Of a stretch of 64,000 bases of DNA, positions 1 to 10,682 are shown one piece after another. Source of the stretch: Enterobacter sp. Cy-643 (lineage in GTDB: Bacteria; Pseudomonadota; Gammaproteobacteria; Enterobacterales; Enterobacteriaceae). A model generated the notes under the pieces. It had not been told where the DNA came from. It did no database searches and saw only the letters and a list, made by a program, of their open reading frames with translations. Position numbers and translations under genes: made by a program. How positions within the stretch are numbered: position 1 is the first letter of the stretch; the number at the start of each line of letters is the position of its first letter. The stretch spans positions 124,001 to 188,000 of the forward strand of contig NZ_VWWV01000003.1 of NCBI RefSeq assembly GCF_011752815.1, in the 5' to 3' direction.

Positions 1-28
1 GGCCCGGGAATCCATAATACAAGTAACG

Positions 29-973
29 TTATTGACATAAGCTTTTTGCTATCTGATTTTGCATCCACAAATGCCCCTTATCTTGCCCGCTTGAGTCATA
101 CCAGGATAAATAACAAGTACGCTGACTTTTGATAAAAGGCAAGGTAAACACTTTTAGATTCAATTCATTAGAGGCACCATCAACCAACCAGCGTGGCGCT
201 ACAGCCACCAGCCGTGTTTGTGAAACCACGTTTAATACACAGGTCATCGCCATTCCCTGGTAGGCAATCGCATTTTGCTTATTCAACGTGTCATACCACG
301 GCGAACTGAAAGAACCATAACATTCAGGGGAAGTCACCGCATGTTGCTGATTATAGAATTCACGCATCGTTAATGGAGAACAAAAACCAGGATGCTCCGG
401 GCCGGTAACTAAAACGATTTCATCCTCAAACAGTGGAATTTTTTTAAACTCAGAGCGCGAGATTTCATCATAGCAAATCAAAAAATCAACTTCCTGATAG
501 CGTAGCTGTCGCTCAATATCTTCGTTCAAAAAAGATTTAAACATTAATTGAACATTCGGCGCCGTATATTTTATCGTACCTAAAATGCGTGACATTATTT
601 TACTGTCCAAAGGACTGGCAACGCAAAGCGTAAACTGCCGCTTGCTCCTCAAAGGATCAAAGTCCCCTTCCGGTAGCTCATTCTGAACCATTTGTAAGGC
701 ATCACGAATCACGTCATAAAGCTGAAAAGCTCTGGCCGTTGCTTGTATCGTCCGCCCATTGCGAACAAATAGCTCATCTTTGAAGGTGGTTTTCAACCGG
801 GACACGGCGTTGCTGACCGCAGGCTGAGACATCCCCAGCAACCTGGCTGCACCGGTAATACTTTGTGCTCTCATTACCGTGTCAAAAACGGTCAGCAGGT
901 TTAAGTCTACATTACGTAACAGAGGTCTTATTGCATCCAGAGTCTCCCGACTCTTATGTATTTTAGAATCCAT
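29..973 (-). CDS. leuO: LysR-family transcriptional regulator LeuO
   Basis: LeuO is a LysR-type regulator that counteracts H-NS silencing and controls many stress and accessory loci in enterics. The 314-residue product has the expected length. It has an N-terminal winged helix-turn-helix (VDLNLLTVFD, then GMSQPAVSNAVSRL around residues 45-60) followed by a substrate-binding-like effector domain. An in-frame start lies 57 bases further upstream, but the ATG at 973 is preceded by CTGGAG at good spacing and gives exactly the E. coli length. It diverges from leuLABCD, as in E. coli. Family assignment is certain; identification as LeuO rests on both sequence and location. Confidence 0.95.
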   Translation of the reverse strand: MDSKIHKSRETLDAIRPLLRNVDLNLLTVFDTVMRAQSITGAARLLGMSQPAVSNAVSRLKTTFKDELFVRNGRTIQATARAFQLYDVIRDALQMVQNELPEGDFDPLRSKRQFTLCVASPLDSKIMSRILGTIKYTAPNVQLMFKSFLNEDIERQLRYQEVDFLICYDEISRSEFKKIPLFEDEIVLVTGPEHPGFCSPLTMREFYNQQHAVTSPECYGSFSSPWYDTLNKQNAIAYQGMAMTCVLNVVSQTRLVAVAPRWLVDGASNELNLKVFTLPFIKSQRTCYLSWYDSSGQDKGHLWMQNQIAKSLCQ

Positions 974-1337
974 TTTTACTCCAGTAATAAATTGAGTTCC
1001 ATTCCACAATGCATAAGCTGGAAGTTTCATTTTAATATCTTTCTGACAAGGATTTATAACGACTCAATTAACCAGAACAGTTATTACTGAAGCAATAAAA
1101 CCACGCAATAAAAACCAGTAAGTCACCGGATGGGTAATAAAAAATCTGTCAGCCCATGAACAATACATCAGTTCTATCATATTCATAAGATGAATTATTT
1201 AAATTCAGCCTGTTCTCAGACGATATTACGCCTTTTAATCTTAATTAATATATTAAGAAAAGACATTTTCTCGGTATCTTTCACTGAGCAAACACGACGA
1301 ACTCATCGGCCTGGCGATCCCACAGCCAGCCTAAAGG
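974..1337. other. AT-rich leuO-leuL intergenic region
   Basis: This divergent control region carries no convincing gene. It is markedly richer in A and T than its surroundings, especially from 1180 to 1270, as expected for an H-NS/LeuO-bound silencer-type region. An 18-base inverted repeat (CTTAAT-TAATAT-ATTAAG) lies at 1240-1257. The leuO promoter should lie here, but I cannot place it with confidence. Confidence 0.5.
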
Positions 1338-1366
1338 TTGACACCTGCGTTGAGATCAAGTACCAA
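1338..1366 (+). promoter_or_regulatory. Probable leuLABCD promoter
   Basis: A perfect -35 hexamer TTGACA at 1338-1343 is followed after 17 bases by TACCAA at 1361-1366, a weak -10. The predicted transcript would start near 1373, about 28 bases before leuL. The arrangement matches the E. coli leu promoter, which also pairs a good -35 with a poor -10. Confidence 0.6.
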
Positions 1367-1400
1367 TAAATACATCACGAAATTGCACAGGGCTTGAAAC

Positions 1401-1484
1401 ATGAACCGCACCGTCCGCCTACTTGGTCTACTACTAAACGCATCTTACTTGCGCGGTAGACTGGTGGGCGACAATCAGCGTTGA
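1401..1484 (+). CDS. leuL: leu operon leader peptide
   Basis: This 27-codon leader is translated to sense charged leucine tRNA. The peptide begins MNRTVRLLGLLLNAS. It has a tight cluster of five leucine codons at positions 7, 8, 10, 11 and 12, four of them the rare CTA and one CTT. Slow decoding of CTA when leucine is scarce would stall the ribosome and favour the antiterminator. It lies between the leu promoter and the attenuator at about 1505-1532. E. coli LeuL is 28 residues with a similar cluster of four leucines, so function is inferred from position and codon content as well as similarity. Confidence 0.9.
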   Translation: MNRTVRLLGLLLNASYLRGRLVGDNQR

Positions 1485-1504
1485 TTCAAGCCTCCAGACA
1501 GAAA

Positions 1505-1532
1505 AAACCCGCGCCAATGCGCGGGTTTTTTT
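1505..1532 (+). terminator. leu operon attenuator terminator
   Basis: The stem CCCGCGC / GCGCGGG (1508-1514 and 1519-1525) has a four-base loop and is followed by a run of seven Ts. This is an intrinsic terminator located 20 bases after the leuL stop codon and 43 bases before leuA, the classic attenuator position. Confidence 0.9.
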
Positions 1533-1574
1533 ATGCTCGTCGCGAAGGCACCCAAAGAGATAAAGGACCGAACC

Positions 1575-4243
<2,669 letters not shown>

Positions 4244-4245
4244 TC

Positions 4246-5646
4246 ATGGCCAGGACCTTATATCAGAAGTTGTACGACGCCCACGTCGTGTATGAAGCCC
4301 CGGAAGAGACACCGCTGCTGTATATCGATCGCCATCTGGTGCATGAAGTGACTTCCCCTCAGGCCTTTGATGGATTGCGCGCCCATGGCCGTCCGGTTCG
4401 TCAGCCGGGAAAAACCTTCGCCACTATGGATCACAACGTGTCGACCCAAACTAAGGACATCAACGCCTCCGGCGAGATGGCCCGCATTCAGATGCAGGAG
4501 CTGATGAAGAACTGCCAAGAGTTTGGCGTTGAGCTGTACGATCTGAATCACCCTTATCAGGGCATCGTTCACGTTATGGGGCCAGAACAAGGGATCACTC
4601 TGCCGGGCATGACTATCGTGTGCGGCGATTCCCATACCGCGACTCACGGCGCATTCGGCGCGCTGGCTTTTGGGATTGGTACTTCCGAAGTTGAGCACGT
4701 CCTGGCCACGCAGACCCTGAAACAGGGGCGCGCGAAAACCATGAAAATTGAAGTCCAGGGCAAAGCCGCCCCAGGGATCACGGCTAAAGACATCGTGCTG
4801 GCAATCATCGGCAAAACCGGCAGCGCAGGCGGCACCGGTCATGTGGTTGAATTCTGCGGAGACGCTATTCGTGCCCTGAGCATGGAGGGTCGTATGACGC
4901 TGTGCAACATGGCCATTGAAATGGGGGCTAAAGCCGGGATTGTTGCGCCGGATGAAACCACTTTCAGCTATGTAAAAGGCCGTTTGCATGCCCCGAAAGG
5001 AGCCGACTGGGATGAGGCCGTCGAATACTGGAAAACCTTCAGCACCGACGAAGGCGCACAATTTGACACTATCGTCACCTTAGACGCCGCCGACATCGCT
5101 CCACAGGTTACCTGGGGAACCAACCCAGGTCAGGTGATTTCCGTCACCGATATCATTCCTAACCCGGAGTCCTTTAGCGATCCGGTGGAGCGTGCCTCGG
5201 CAGAAAAAGCGCTGGCCTATATGGGCCTGAAGCCGGGTATTCCGCTGACCGAAGTGGCTATCGATAAAGTCTTTATCGGCTCCTGCACCAACTCACGTAT
5301 CGAAGACCTGCGCGCGGCAGCTGAAGTTGCCAAAGGTCGTAAAGTCGCACCAGGCGTGTTGGCAATGGTTGTGCCAGGCTCAGGCCCGGTCAAAGCTCAG
5401 GCCGAGTCTGAAGGACTGGATAAGATCTTCATTGAAGCCGGTTTTGAGTGGCGCTTGCCTGGCTGTTCCATGTGTCTGGCCATGAACAACGACCGCCTGA
5501 ACCCTGGCGAACGTTGCGCCTCCACCAGCAACCGCAACTTCGAAGGCCGTCAGGGCCGCGGCGGGCGTACTCATCTGGTCAGCCCAGCGATGGCAGCTGC
5601 AGCCGCCGTTTCCGGTCATTTTGCCGACATTCGTACACTGAAATAA
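4246..5646 (+). CDS. leuC: 3-isopropylmalate dehydratase, large subunit
   Basis: LeuC carries the [4Fe-4S] cluster of isopropylmalate isomerase and works with LeuD to interconvert 2- and 3-isopropylmalate. The aconitase-superfamily protein has 466 residues. The three cluster cysteines are visible as Cys347 (SCTNSR), Cys407 and Cys410 (CSMC). Other family motifs are MDHNVST and [12 protein letters not shown]. It is the third gene of leuABCD, with only two bases separating it from leuB, and leuD follows after an 11-base gap holding an AGGGG ribosome binding site. Confidence 0.98.
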   Translation: MARTLYQKLYDAHVVYEAPEETPLLYIDRHLVHEVTSPQAFDGLRAHGRPVRQPGKTFATMDHNVSTQTKDINASGEMARIQMQELMKNCQEFGVELYDLNHPYQGIVHVMGPEQGITLPGMTIVCGDSHTATHGAFGALAFGIGTSEVEHVLATQTLKQGRAKTMKIEVQGKAAPGITAKDIVLAIIGKTGSAGGTGHVVEFCGDAIRALSMEGRMTLCNMAIEMGAKAGIVAPDETTFSYVKGRLHAPKGADWDEAVEYWKTFSTDEGAQFDTIVTLDAADIAPQVTWGTNPGQVISVTDIIPNPESFSDPVERASAEKALAYMGLKPGIPLTEVAIDKVFIGSCTNSRIEDLRAAAEVAKGRKVAPGVLAMVVPGSGPVKAQAESEGLDKIFIEAGFEWRLPGCSMCLAMNNDRLNPGERCASTSNRNFEGRQGRGGRTHLVSPAMAAAAAVSGHFADIRTLK

Positions 5647-5657
5647 GGGGAACTACC

Positions 5658-6263
5658 ATGGCAGAGAAATTTATCCAACATACCGGCCTGGTCGTTCCGC
5701 TGGATGCGGCAAACGTCGATACCGATGCCATCATTCCTAAGCAGTTTTTGCAGAAAGTCACTCGCACCGGTTTTGGCGCCCATCTGTTTAACGACTGGCG
5801 TTTTCTGGACGATGCCGGGCAAGTGCCTAACCCTGAGTTCGTGCTGAACTACCCGGAATTTAAAGGCGCTTCAATTTTGCTGGCACGCGAAAACTTCGGC
5901 TGCGGCTCTTCCCGAGAGCACGCCCCGTGGGCATTAACCGACTACGGTTTCAAAGTGGTGATTGCCCCAAGCTTCGCGGACATCTTCTATGGCAACTCGT
6001 TTAACAACCAGCTGTTGCCGGTTATCTTAAGCGATGAGCAGGTAGATGAACTGTTCAAGCTGGTCGATGCCCAACCCGGCATTAAATTTGTCGTCGACCT
6101 TGAAGCGCAGACGGTTCAGGCGGGCGATAAAAGTTATGCGTTTGAGCTGGATAGCTTCCGCCGTCACTGCATGCTGAACGGCCTGGACAGTATCGGCCTG
6201 ACGCTGCAGCACGAAGCCGCCATCTCAGGCTACGAGCAAAAACTGCCGGCATTTATGCGCTAA
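5658..6263 (+). CDS. leuD: 3-isopropylmalate dehydratase, small subunit
   Basis: LeuD is the swivel-domain partner of LeuC in isopropylmalate isomerase. The 201-residue length equals E. coli LeuD. It starts [16 protein letters not shown], and the small-subunit motifs [11 protein letters not shown] and [16 protein letters not shown] are present. An in-frame ORF runs upstream into leuC, but the ATG at 5658 has AAGGGG ahead of it and gives the family N-terminus. It is the last gene of the operon, followed by a strong hairpin. Confidence 0.98.
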   Translation: MAEKFIQHTGLVVPLDAANVDTDAIIPKQFLQKVTRTGFGAHLFNDWRFLDDAGQVPNPEFVLNYPEFKGASILLARENFGCGSSREHAPWALTDYGFKVVIAPSFADIFYGNSFNNQLLPVILSDEQVDELFKLVDAQPGIKFVVDLEAQTVQAGDKSYAFELDSFRRHCMLNGLDSIGLTLQHEAAISGYEQKLPAFMR

Positions 6264-6267
6264 TTCC

Positions 6268-6297
6268 TTTTCCCCTCTCGCTCATGAGAGGGGAAAA
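6268..6297. terminator. Bidirectional leuD / setA terminator
   Basis: The inverted repeat CCCCTCTC-GCTCAT-GAGAGGGG is flanked by TTTT on the left and AAAATTTT on the right. It therefore has a U tract when read from either side and can end both leuD and the convergent setA. Confidence 0.85.
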
Positions 6298-6299
6298 TT

Positions 6300-7478
6300 T
6301 TAAACGTTCTTAACCCGGCTAGTCAGGAACAGCGCGACCACCGCAAGCGACGCCATCAGCCAGTAAACAGAGTAGTGACCAAGACCTTCCGCCAACGCGC
6401 CCTGAAGTAACCCAGCCAGAATCACACCCGTTGAAATACTGTTGGTGAATAGCGTCGTTGCAGATCCCGGTCTTCCCGGCATCAAATCCTGGAACCACAG
6501 CATACCTATTCCCGCAATGATCCCGATAAACACCGCATTGAACAGCTGTAAGGCAACAAGTGCCGTTTTTGAGTGGAACAGAATCAGCCCAACATAAAAC
6601 AGGATGCCAGCAGCAACCGCCGCCACCATCATGTTACGTTTTCCAAAGCGCTTCACATAGTAGCCGGCGAGGATCATCGCGGGGATCTCAATCCCTGCAG
6701 CCGTCCCCATTAATAACCCCGCCAGCTCATCCGGCAGCCCAAGATCCTGGCTTATCCACAGCGGCATATCGATGATGTACATGGTGTTGCAGGTCCACAT
6801 CAGCATCGAAGCAATAAACAGCATCCGCACATTACTGTCTTTCCAGCCGCTGACCTGCGTTATCGCCACCTCCGCGGGCTGTTCAGCTCTCGGCACGGAC
6901 GGCAGCGCGAAAATAATCAGCGCCAGTGAAATAACGAATATCCCGGCAGCGATAAGAAACATCGTGGTAAAGCCATATTTCAGCGCCAGCATAAAAGAGA
7001 GCGGCGGCCCAATAACCCACGCCAGAGAAAGCTGCGCCCGCATGATCGAGCTGAACATCACTACTTCACGGGCGGAACGGTCGGCGTACTCACGCGCCAG
7101 GGCAAAGATCTGCGGCATTGCGGTATTGGCGATTGAAGCAAACATCACGCCAAGCGTAATCAGCGTCAGATAATGACGATTAAAGGCAAAAAGAACGCAG
7201 TTTGCTACCGCCATCGCGCAGCAAACCATAATCAGTTTGCGCCTGTCGCCCCGGCTATCTGACCTTTTAGCCAGCAGCAAACTGACGCCAATCCCGGCAA
7301 TCGCGTTAACGGTGTAAAACAGGCCAACCCAAAACGGCCGCACTTCAACCTCGCGAGTTAAAAAGAGGCTAAGCGTCGGTGCCTGAAGCGCACCGGCCAC
7401 GCCAATCATAAAAGAGACGGCCATGAAGGCAGCGTATACAGGGTTAAAACGGCGTGCGCGGGTCAAAAACCAGAGCAT
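6300..7478 (-). CDS. setA: Sugar efflux transporter SetA
   Basis: SetA is an inner-membrane major-facilitator protein that exports lactose, glucose and some glycosides. Its expression is tied to the glucose-phosphate stress response because it is transcribed downstream of SgrS. The 392 residues equal the E. coli length and are hydrophobic throughout, consistent with 12 membrane segments. The loop 2-3 region LLAKRSDSRGDRRKLI and the conserved ADRSAREVVMFSS and MLWFQDLMPGR segments match SetA. It lies 60 bases after the sgrS terminator, on the same strand, so some readthrough from sgrS is plausible. Confidence 0.95.
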   Translation of the reverse strand: MLWFLTRARRFNPVYAAFMAVSFMIGVAGALQAPTLSLFLTREVEVRPFWVGLFYTVNAIAGIGVSLLLAKRSDSRGDRRKLIMVCCAMAVANCVLFAFNRHYLTLITLGVMFASIANTAMPQIFALAREYADRSAREVVMFSSIMRAQLSLAWVIGPPLSFMLALKYGFTTMFLIAAGIFVISLALIIFALPSVPRAEQPAEVAITQVSGWKDSNVRMLFIASMLMWTCNTMYIIDMPLWISQDLGLPDELAGLLMGTAAGIEIPAMILAGYYVKRFGKRNMMVAAVAAGILFYVGLILFHSKTALVALQLFNAVFIGIIAGIGMLWFQDLMPGRPGSATTLFTNSISTGVILAGLLQGALAEGLGHYSVYWLMASLAVVALFLTSRVKNV

Positions 7479-7538
7479 GGAGTGTCCTTAAAAGGAGATA
7501 TCGTCAGAGGTATTTGCTAACTGCATAAAGATTAAACG

Positions 7539-7790
7539 AAAAAAGCCAGCAGTAAACAGCTGCTGGCCGGTGAAAAGCACCAATACTCAGTCACACATGA
7601 GTCGGCGCGTTGGCGTTCTCGGGCATCGGGGTTGTAACCTCCCACTGCATCAAGTCTTCGAGCATCCTTAGTCTTTGCTCCACCGTCAGGCGAGCCAGCC
7701 ATCCAGAGCAAACAAACTGTGTTGCGGCAAAGTACTGTTGGAAAAACTTCGCAGGTGATGACCGCTTCATAAACACCTCCTCGCTTCATC
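7539..7790 (-). ncRNA. sgrS: SgrS, glucose-phosphate stress small RNA
   Basis: SgrS is an Hfq-dependent sRNA that represses ptsG when phosphosugars accumulate. On the minus strand the pairing segment GTGTGACTGAGTATTGGTG (7578-7596) is, from memory, the E. coli seed. It is followed by the terminator stem GCCAGCAG / CTGCTGGC (7545-7552 and 7560-7567) and TTTTTT. The 5' end is placed at 7790 because GATGAAGC there resembles the E. coli RNA start. The total of about 250 nt is slightly longer than E. coli's 227. It diverges from its activator sgrR and carries sgrT. The 5' end is inferred; the 3' end is well supported. Confidence 0.92.
7591..7770 (-). CDS. sgrT: SgrT, inhibitor of the glucose transporter, encoded in SgrS
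   Basis: SgrT is a small protein that blocks glucose uptake through PtsG. The 59-residue frame contains the family core, with FFQQYFAATQ near the start and the segments RLRMLEDLMQWE that correspond to E. coli SgrT. Upstream of ATG 7770 is GAGGAGG, a very strong ribosome binding site; a GTG two codons upstream is an alternative start. The protein is longer than the 43 residues of E. coli SgrT, with an added C-terminal tail ending THV. Its TGA stop (7591-7593) falls inside the ptsG-pairing seed of SgrS, which I believe is not the case in E. coli. Confidence 0.88.
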   Translation of the reverse strand: MKRSSPAKFFQQYFAATQFVCSGWLARLTVEQRLRMLEDLMQWEVTTPMPENANAPTHV

Positions 7791-7857
7791 GACAGTCATT
7801 ATTGACGTAATATAGGGAGAGTTAAATTGATGAGTTTCCGCCAGGAGTTCCTCTTTT

Positions 7858-9516
7858 ATGTCTTCGTCACGTCTGCAACAACAATTCATCCGCCTGTGGC
7901 AATGCTGCGAAGGCAAACCTCAGGAAACCACCCTGAATGATTTGGCAGATTTGCTGAGCTGTTCCCGCCGCCATATGCGCACGCTGCTTAATGCGATGCA
8001 GGAAAAGGGCTGGCTAAGCTGGCAGGCGGAAGCCGGACGAGGCAAGCGCTCGCAGCTCACTTTCCTCTATACCGGGCTGGCGCTTCAGCAGCAGCGGGCG
8101 GAAGATCTGCTGGAGCAGGATCGCATCGATCAGCTGGTTCAAATCGTCGGCGACAAAGCTGCCGTCCGCCAGATGCTTATCTCTCATCTTGGCCGCAGTT
8201 TTCGCCAGGGCCGACATATTCTGCGTGTCCTTTACTATCGCCCGCTGTTAAACCTGCTGCCCGGTTCGGCGCTGCGTCGCTCCGAAACCCACATCGCCCG
8301 CCAGATTTTTAGCGGCCTGACGCGCATAAATGAGGAAAATGGGGAACTCGAAGCGGATATCGCTCACCACTGGCAGCAAATTTCCCCTTTACGCTGGCGC
8401 TTCTTCCTGCGTCCCGGCATCCATTTTCACCACGGGCGTGAGCTGGACATGCTGGATATCATCTCTTCCCTGCAGCGCATCAACGCCCTGCCGCTTTTTG
8501 CCCATATCACGCAAATCACCTCGCCGACTATCTGGACACTGGATATCCACCTTAGCCAGCCGGATGACTGGCTGCCGTGGCTGTTAGGCAGCGTGAACGC
8601 CATGATCCTGCCGCGCGAATGGACAACGATGACAAATTTCGCCAGTCAGCCCATCGGCACGGGCCCCTATTCCGTGGCGCGGAACAACCGCAACCAGCTG
8701 AAGATCCACGCCTTTGATGATTACTTTGGCTTCCGGGCACTCATTGACGAGGTCAACTTTTGGGTACTGCCGGAAGTTGGCGAGGAGTCCAGCTGTGGCG
8801 TGCAGCTCCAGGGCATGCCGGACAGCGAAAAAGCCGTGGAAAGCCGCCCGGAAGAAGGTTGCTACTACCTGCTGTTCGACAGCCGATCCAGCCTGGGCAT
8901 CAATCAAAGCGTGCGCCAATGGATTGGGCATGTGCTGTCCCCGGTCAACCTTATCTACCGCGCTACAGAGCAGTATCAGCAGTACTGGTTCCCGGCTTAT
9001 GGTTTGCTCCCCCGTTGGCACCATTCGCGCCCCGGGCCGCTGCTCGCGAAACCTGCCGGGCTGGAGAGCATAACGCTCACCTACTACCGCGACCACGTGG
9101 AGCACCGGATAATCAGCAGCATCATGACCGAACTACTGGCAGAGCAGGGCGTGAAGCTGGTTGTGCAGGAGATAGACTATGCTGAATGGCATCAGGGCGA
9201 GGCCGAAAGCGACATCTGGTTGAACAGCGTAAACTTCACCATGCCGCTGGAATACTCCCTGTTTGCCCAGCTTTACGAAGTCCCGCTGATTCAAAAATGC
9301 ATCCCTGGCGACTGGCAGGGCGATGCCCGTCGCTGGCACAGCAAAACGCTGGCTCTGCCGGAATGGTGCAAGCAAATGCTGGAGCGCAATGACGTTATCC
9401 CATTGATTCACCACTGGTTGCGCATTGAAGGCCAGCGCAGTATGCGCGGGGTGAGGATGAACACGCTAGGCTGGTTTGATTTTAAGTCAGCCTGGTTTGC
9501 CCCACCGGGCCCATAA
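7858..9516 (+). CDS. sgrR: SgrR, transcriptional activator of sgrS
   Basis: SgrR senses phosphosugar stress and activates the divergent sgrS. The 552-residue protein starts with a winged-helix DNA-binding domain of about 115 residues, containing the segments [14 protein letters not shown] and [11 protein letters not shown] periplasmic-binding-protein-like domain (SBP_bac_5 type) of about 400 residues follows, presumably the ligand sensor, acting here in the cytoplasm since no signal peptide is present. Length and C-terminus ([16 protein letters not shown]) match E. coli SgrR. Only 67 bases separate it from the presumed sgrS 5' end, so both promoters and the SgrR site must lie at 7791-7857. 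Confidence 0.96.
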   Translation: MSSSRLQQQFIRLWQCCEGKPQETTLNDLADLLSCSRRHMRTLLNAMQEKGWLSWQAEAGRGKRSQLTFLYTGLALQQQRAEDLLEQDRIDQLVQIVGDKAAVRQMLISHLGRSFRQGRHILRVLYYRPLLNLLPGSALRRSETHIARQIFSGLTRINEENGELEADIAHHWQQISPLRWRFFLRPGIHFHHGRELDMLDIISSLQRINALPLFAHITQITSPTIWTLDIHLSQPDDWLPWLLGSVNAMILPREWTTMTNFASQPIGTGPYSVARNNRNQLKIHAFDDYFGFRALIDEVNFWVLPEVGEESSCGVQLQGMPDSEKAVESRPEEGCYYLLFDSRSSLGINQSVRQWIGHVLSPVNLIYRATEQYQQYWFPAYGLLPRWHHSRPGPLLAKPAGLESITLTYYRDHVEHRIISSIMTELLAEQGVKLVVQEIDYAEWHQGEAESDIWLNSVNFTMPLEYSLFAQLYEVPLIQKCIPGDWQGDARRWHSKTLALPEWCKQMLERNDVIPLIHHWLRIEGQRSMRGVRMNTLGWFDFKSAWFAPPGP

Positions 9517-9569
9517 CGCTTTCGTAACATTACTTCCGTAACCCAAAGGAAATCAGTAGAATCCTCCCT

Positions 9570-9656
9570 GCTCAACGGGGTGCCAGGACAGTTTGTCCGC
9601 GCTGAGATAATACCCGTCGAACCTGATCCGGATAACGCCGGCGAAGGGATTTGAGA
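9570..9656 (+). promoter_or_regulatory. TPP riboswitch (thi box) controlling thiBPQ
   Basis: The TPP aptamer is recognisable by CGGGGTGCC at 9576-9584, GCTGAGA at 9601-9607, ACCCG at 9612-9616, and AACCTGATCCGGATAA with GGCGAAGGGA near the 3' side. The closing stem pairs CTCAA (9571-9575) with TTGAG (9650-9654). In E. coli this element is also called SroA. A short hairpin at 9672-9699 (CTTTGC / GCAAAG) could hide the GAGG ribosome binding site, so translational control is likely. I see no U-rich terminator. Confidence 0.95.
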
Positions 9657-9698
9657 CACTCAACTCAATTCCTTTGCCCCCTTTTACTGAGGTGCAAA

Positions 9699-10682
9699 GT
9701 GTTCAAAAAATTTCTGCCGCTGCTGGCGCTGGCCGCCATGCCTGTTTTCGCTAAACCTGTATTAACCGTTTACACCTACGACTCGTTCGCCGCCGACTGG
9801 GGCCCTGGCCCGGCGGTGAAAAAAGCCTTTGAGGCCGACTGTAACTGCGAGCTGAAATTTGTCGCGCTGGAAGACGGCGTTTCTCTGCTGAACCGCGTAC
9901 GCATGGAAGGCAAGAACAGCAAAGCAGACGTCGTGCTGGGGCTGGACAACAACCTGGTAGAGGCCGCCACGCAAACCAAACTGTTTGCCCCCTCTAACCT
10001 GGAAAACGCCACCCTTCAGGTGCCTGGCGGCTGGAAAAACAGCACCTTCGTGCCTTACGATTACGGCTACTTTGCTTTCGTATACGACAAGAACAAGCTA
10101 AAAAACCCGCCAAAAAGCCTGAAAGAGCTGGTTGAAAGCGATCAAAAATGGAAGGTCATTTACGAAGATCCGCGCACCAGCACCCCAGGGCTTGGCCTGC
10201 TGCTGTGGATGCAAAAAGTGTACGGCGATAAAGCCCCTGAAGCCTGGCAAAAGCTGGCGAAAAAAACCGTCACCGTGACCAAAGGCTGGAGCGAAGCTTA
10301 CGGCTTGTTCCTGAAAGGGGAAGCTGACCTGGTACTGAGCTATACCACCTCCCCGGCCTACCATATTATCGAAGAGAAGAAAGACAATTACGCCGCCGCG
10401 GACTTCAGCGAAGGACATTACCTGCAGGTTGAAGTTGCGGGCCGACTGGCGAACAGCAAGCAGCCGGAACTCGCCGAGAAATTTATCAAATTCATCACCA
10501 CGCCAGGTTTCCAGAACACCATTGCTACCGGCAACTGGATGTATCCGGTGACCAACGTGGCATTACCTGCGGGCTTCGACAGCCTGGTGAAGCCGCAAAC
10601 CACGCTGGAATTTCTCCCTCAGCAGGTGGCCACCCAGCGCGCAGTATGGATCAATGAATGGCAACGCGCCGTCAGCCGCTAA
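9699..10682 (+). CDS. thiB: Thiamine/TPP ABC transporter, periplasmic binding protein
   Basis: ThiB binds thiamine, thiamine phosphate and TPP in the periplasm and delivers them to ThiPQ. I place the start at GTG 9699, which follows GAGG and gives a clean signal peptide, MFKKFLPLLALAAMPVFA, with cleavage after Ala18. The frame stays open upstream into the riboswitch, which is not coding. The mature 309 residues form an iron/thiamine-type solute-binding fold, with motifs such as YTYDSF and PFDYGYF-like VPYDYGYFAFVYD. Its end overlaps the thiP start by 25 bases. Expression is governed by the TPP riboswitch just upstream. Confidence 0.96.
   Translation: MFKKFLPLLALAAMPVFAKPVLTVYTYDSFAADWGPGPAVKKAFEADCNCELKFVALEDGVSLLNRVRMEGKNSKADVVLGLDNNLVEAATQTKLFAPSNLENATLQVPGGWKNSTFVPYDYGYFAFVYDKNKLKNPPKSLKELVESDQKWKVIYEDPRTSTPGLGLLLWMQKVYGDKAPEAWQKLAKKTVTVTKGWSEAYGLFLKGEADLVLSYTTSPAYHIIEEKKDNYAAADFSEGHYLQVEVAGRLANSKQPELAEKFIKFITTPGFQNTIATGNWMYPVTNVALPAGFDSLVKPQTTLEFLPQQVATQRAVWINEWQRAVSR

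Noticed and set aside
7532-7789. An 85-codon frame across sgrS in another frame than sgrT
   Set aside because: It runs through the SgrS seed and terminator, and the overlapping SgrT frame matches the known family, so this one is incidental.
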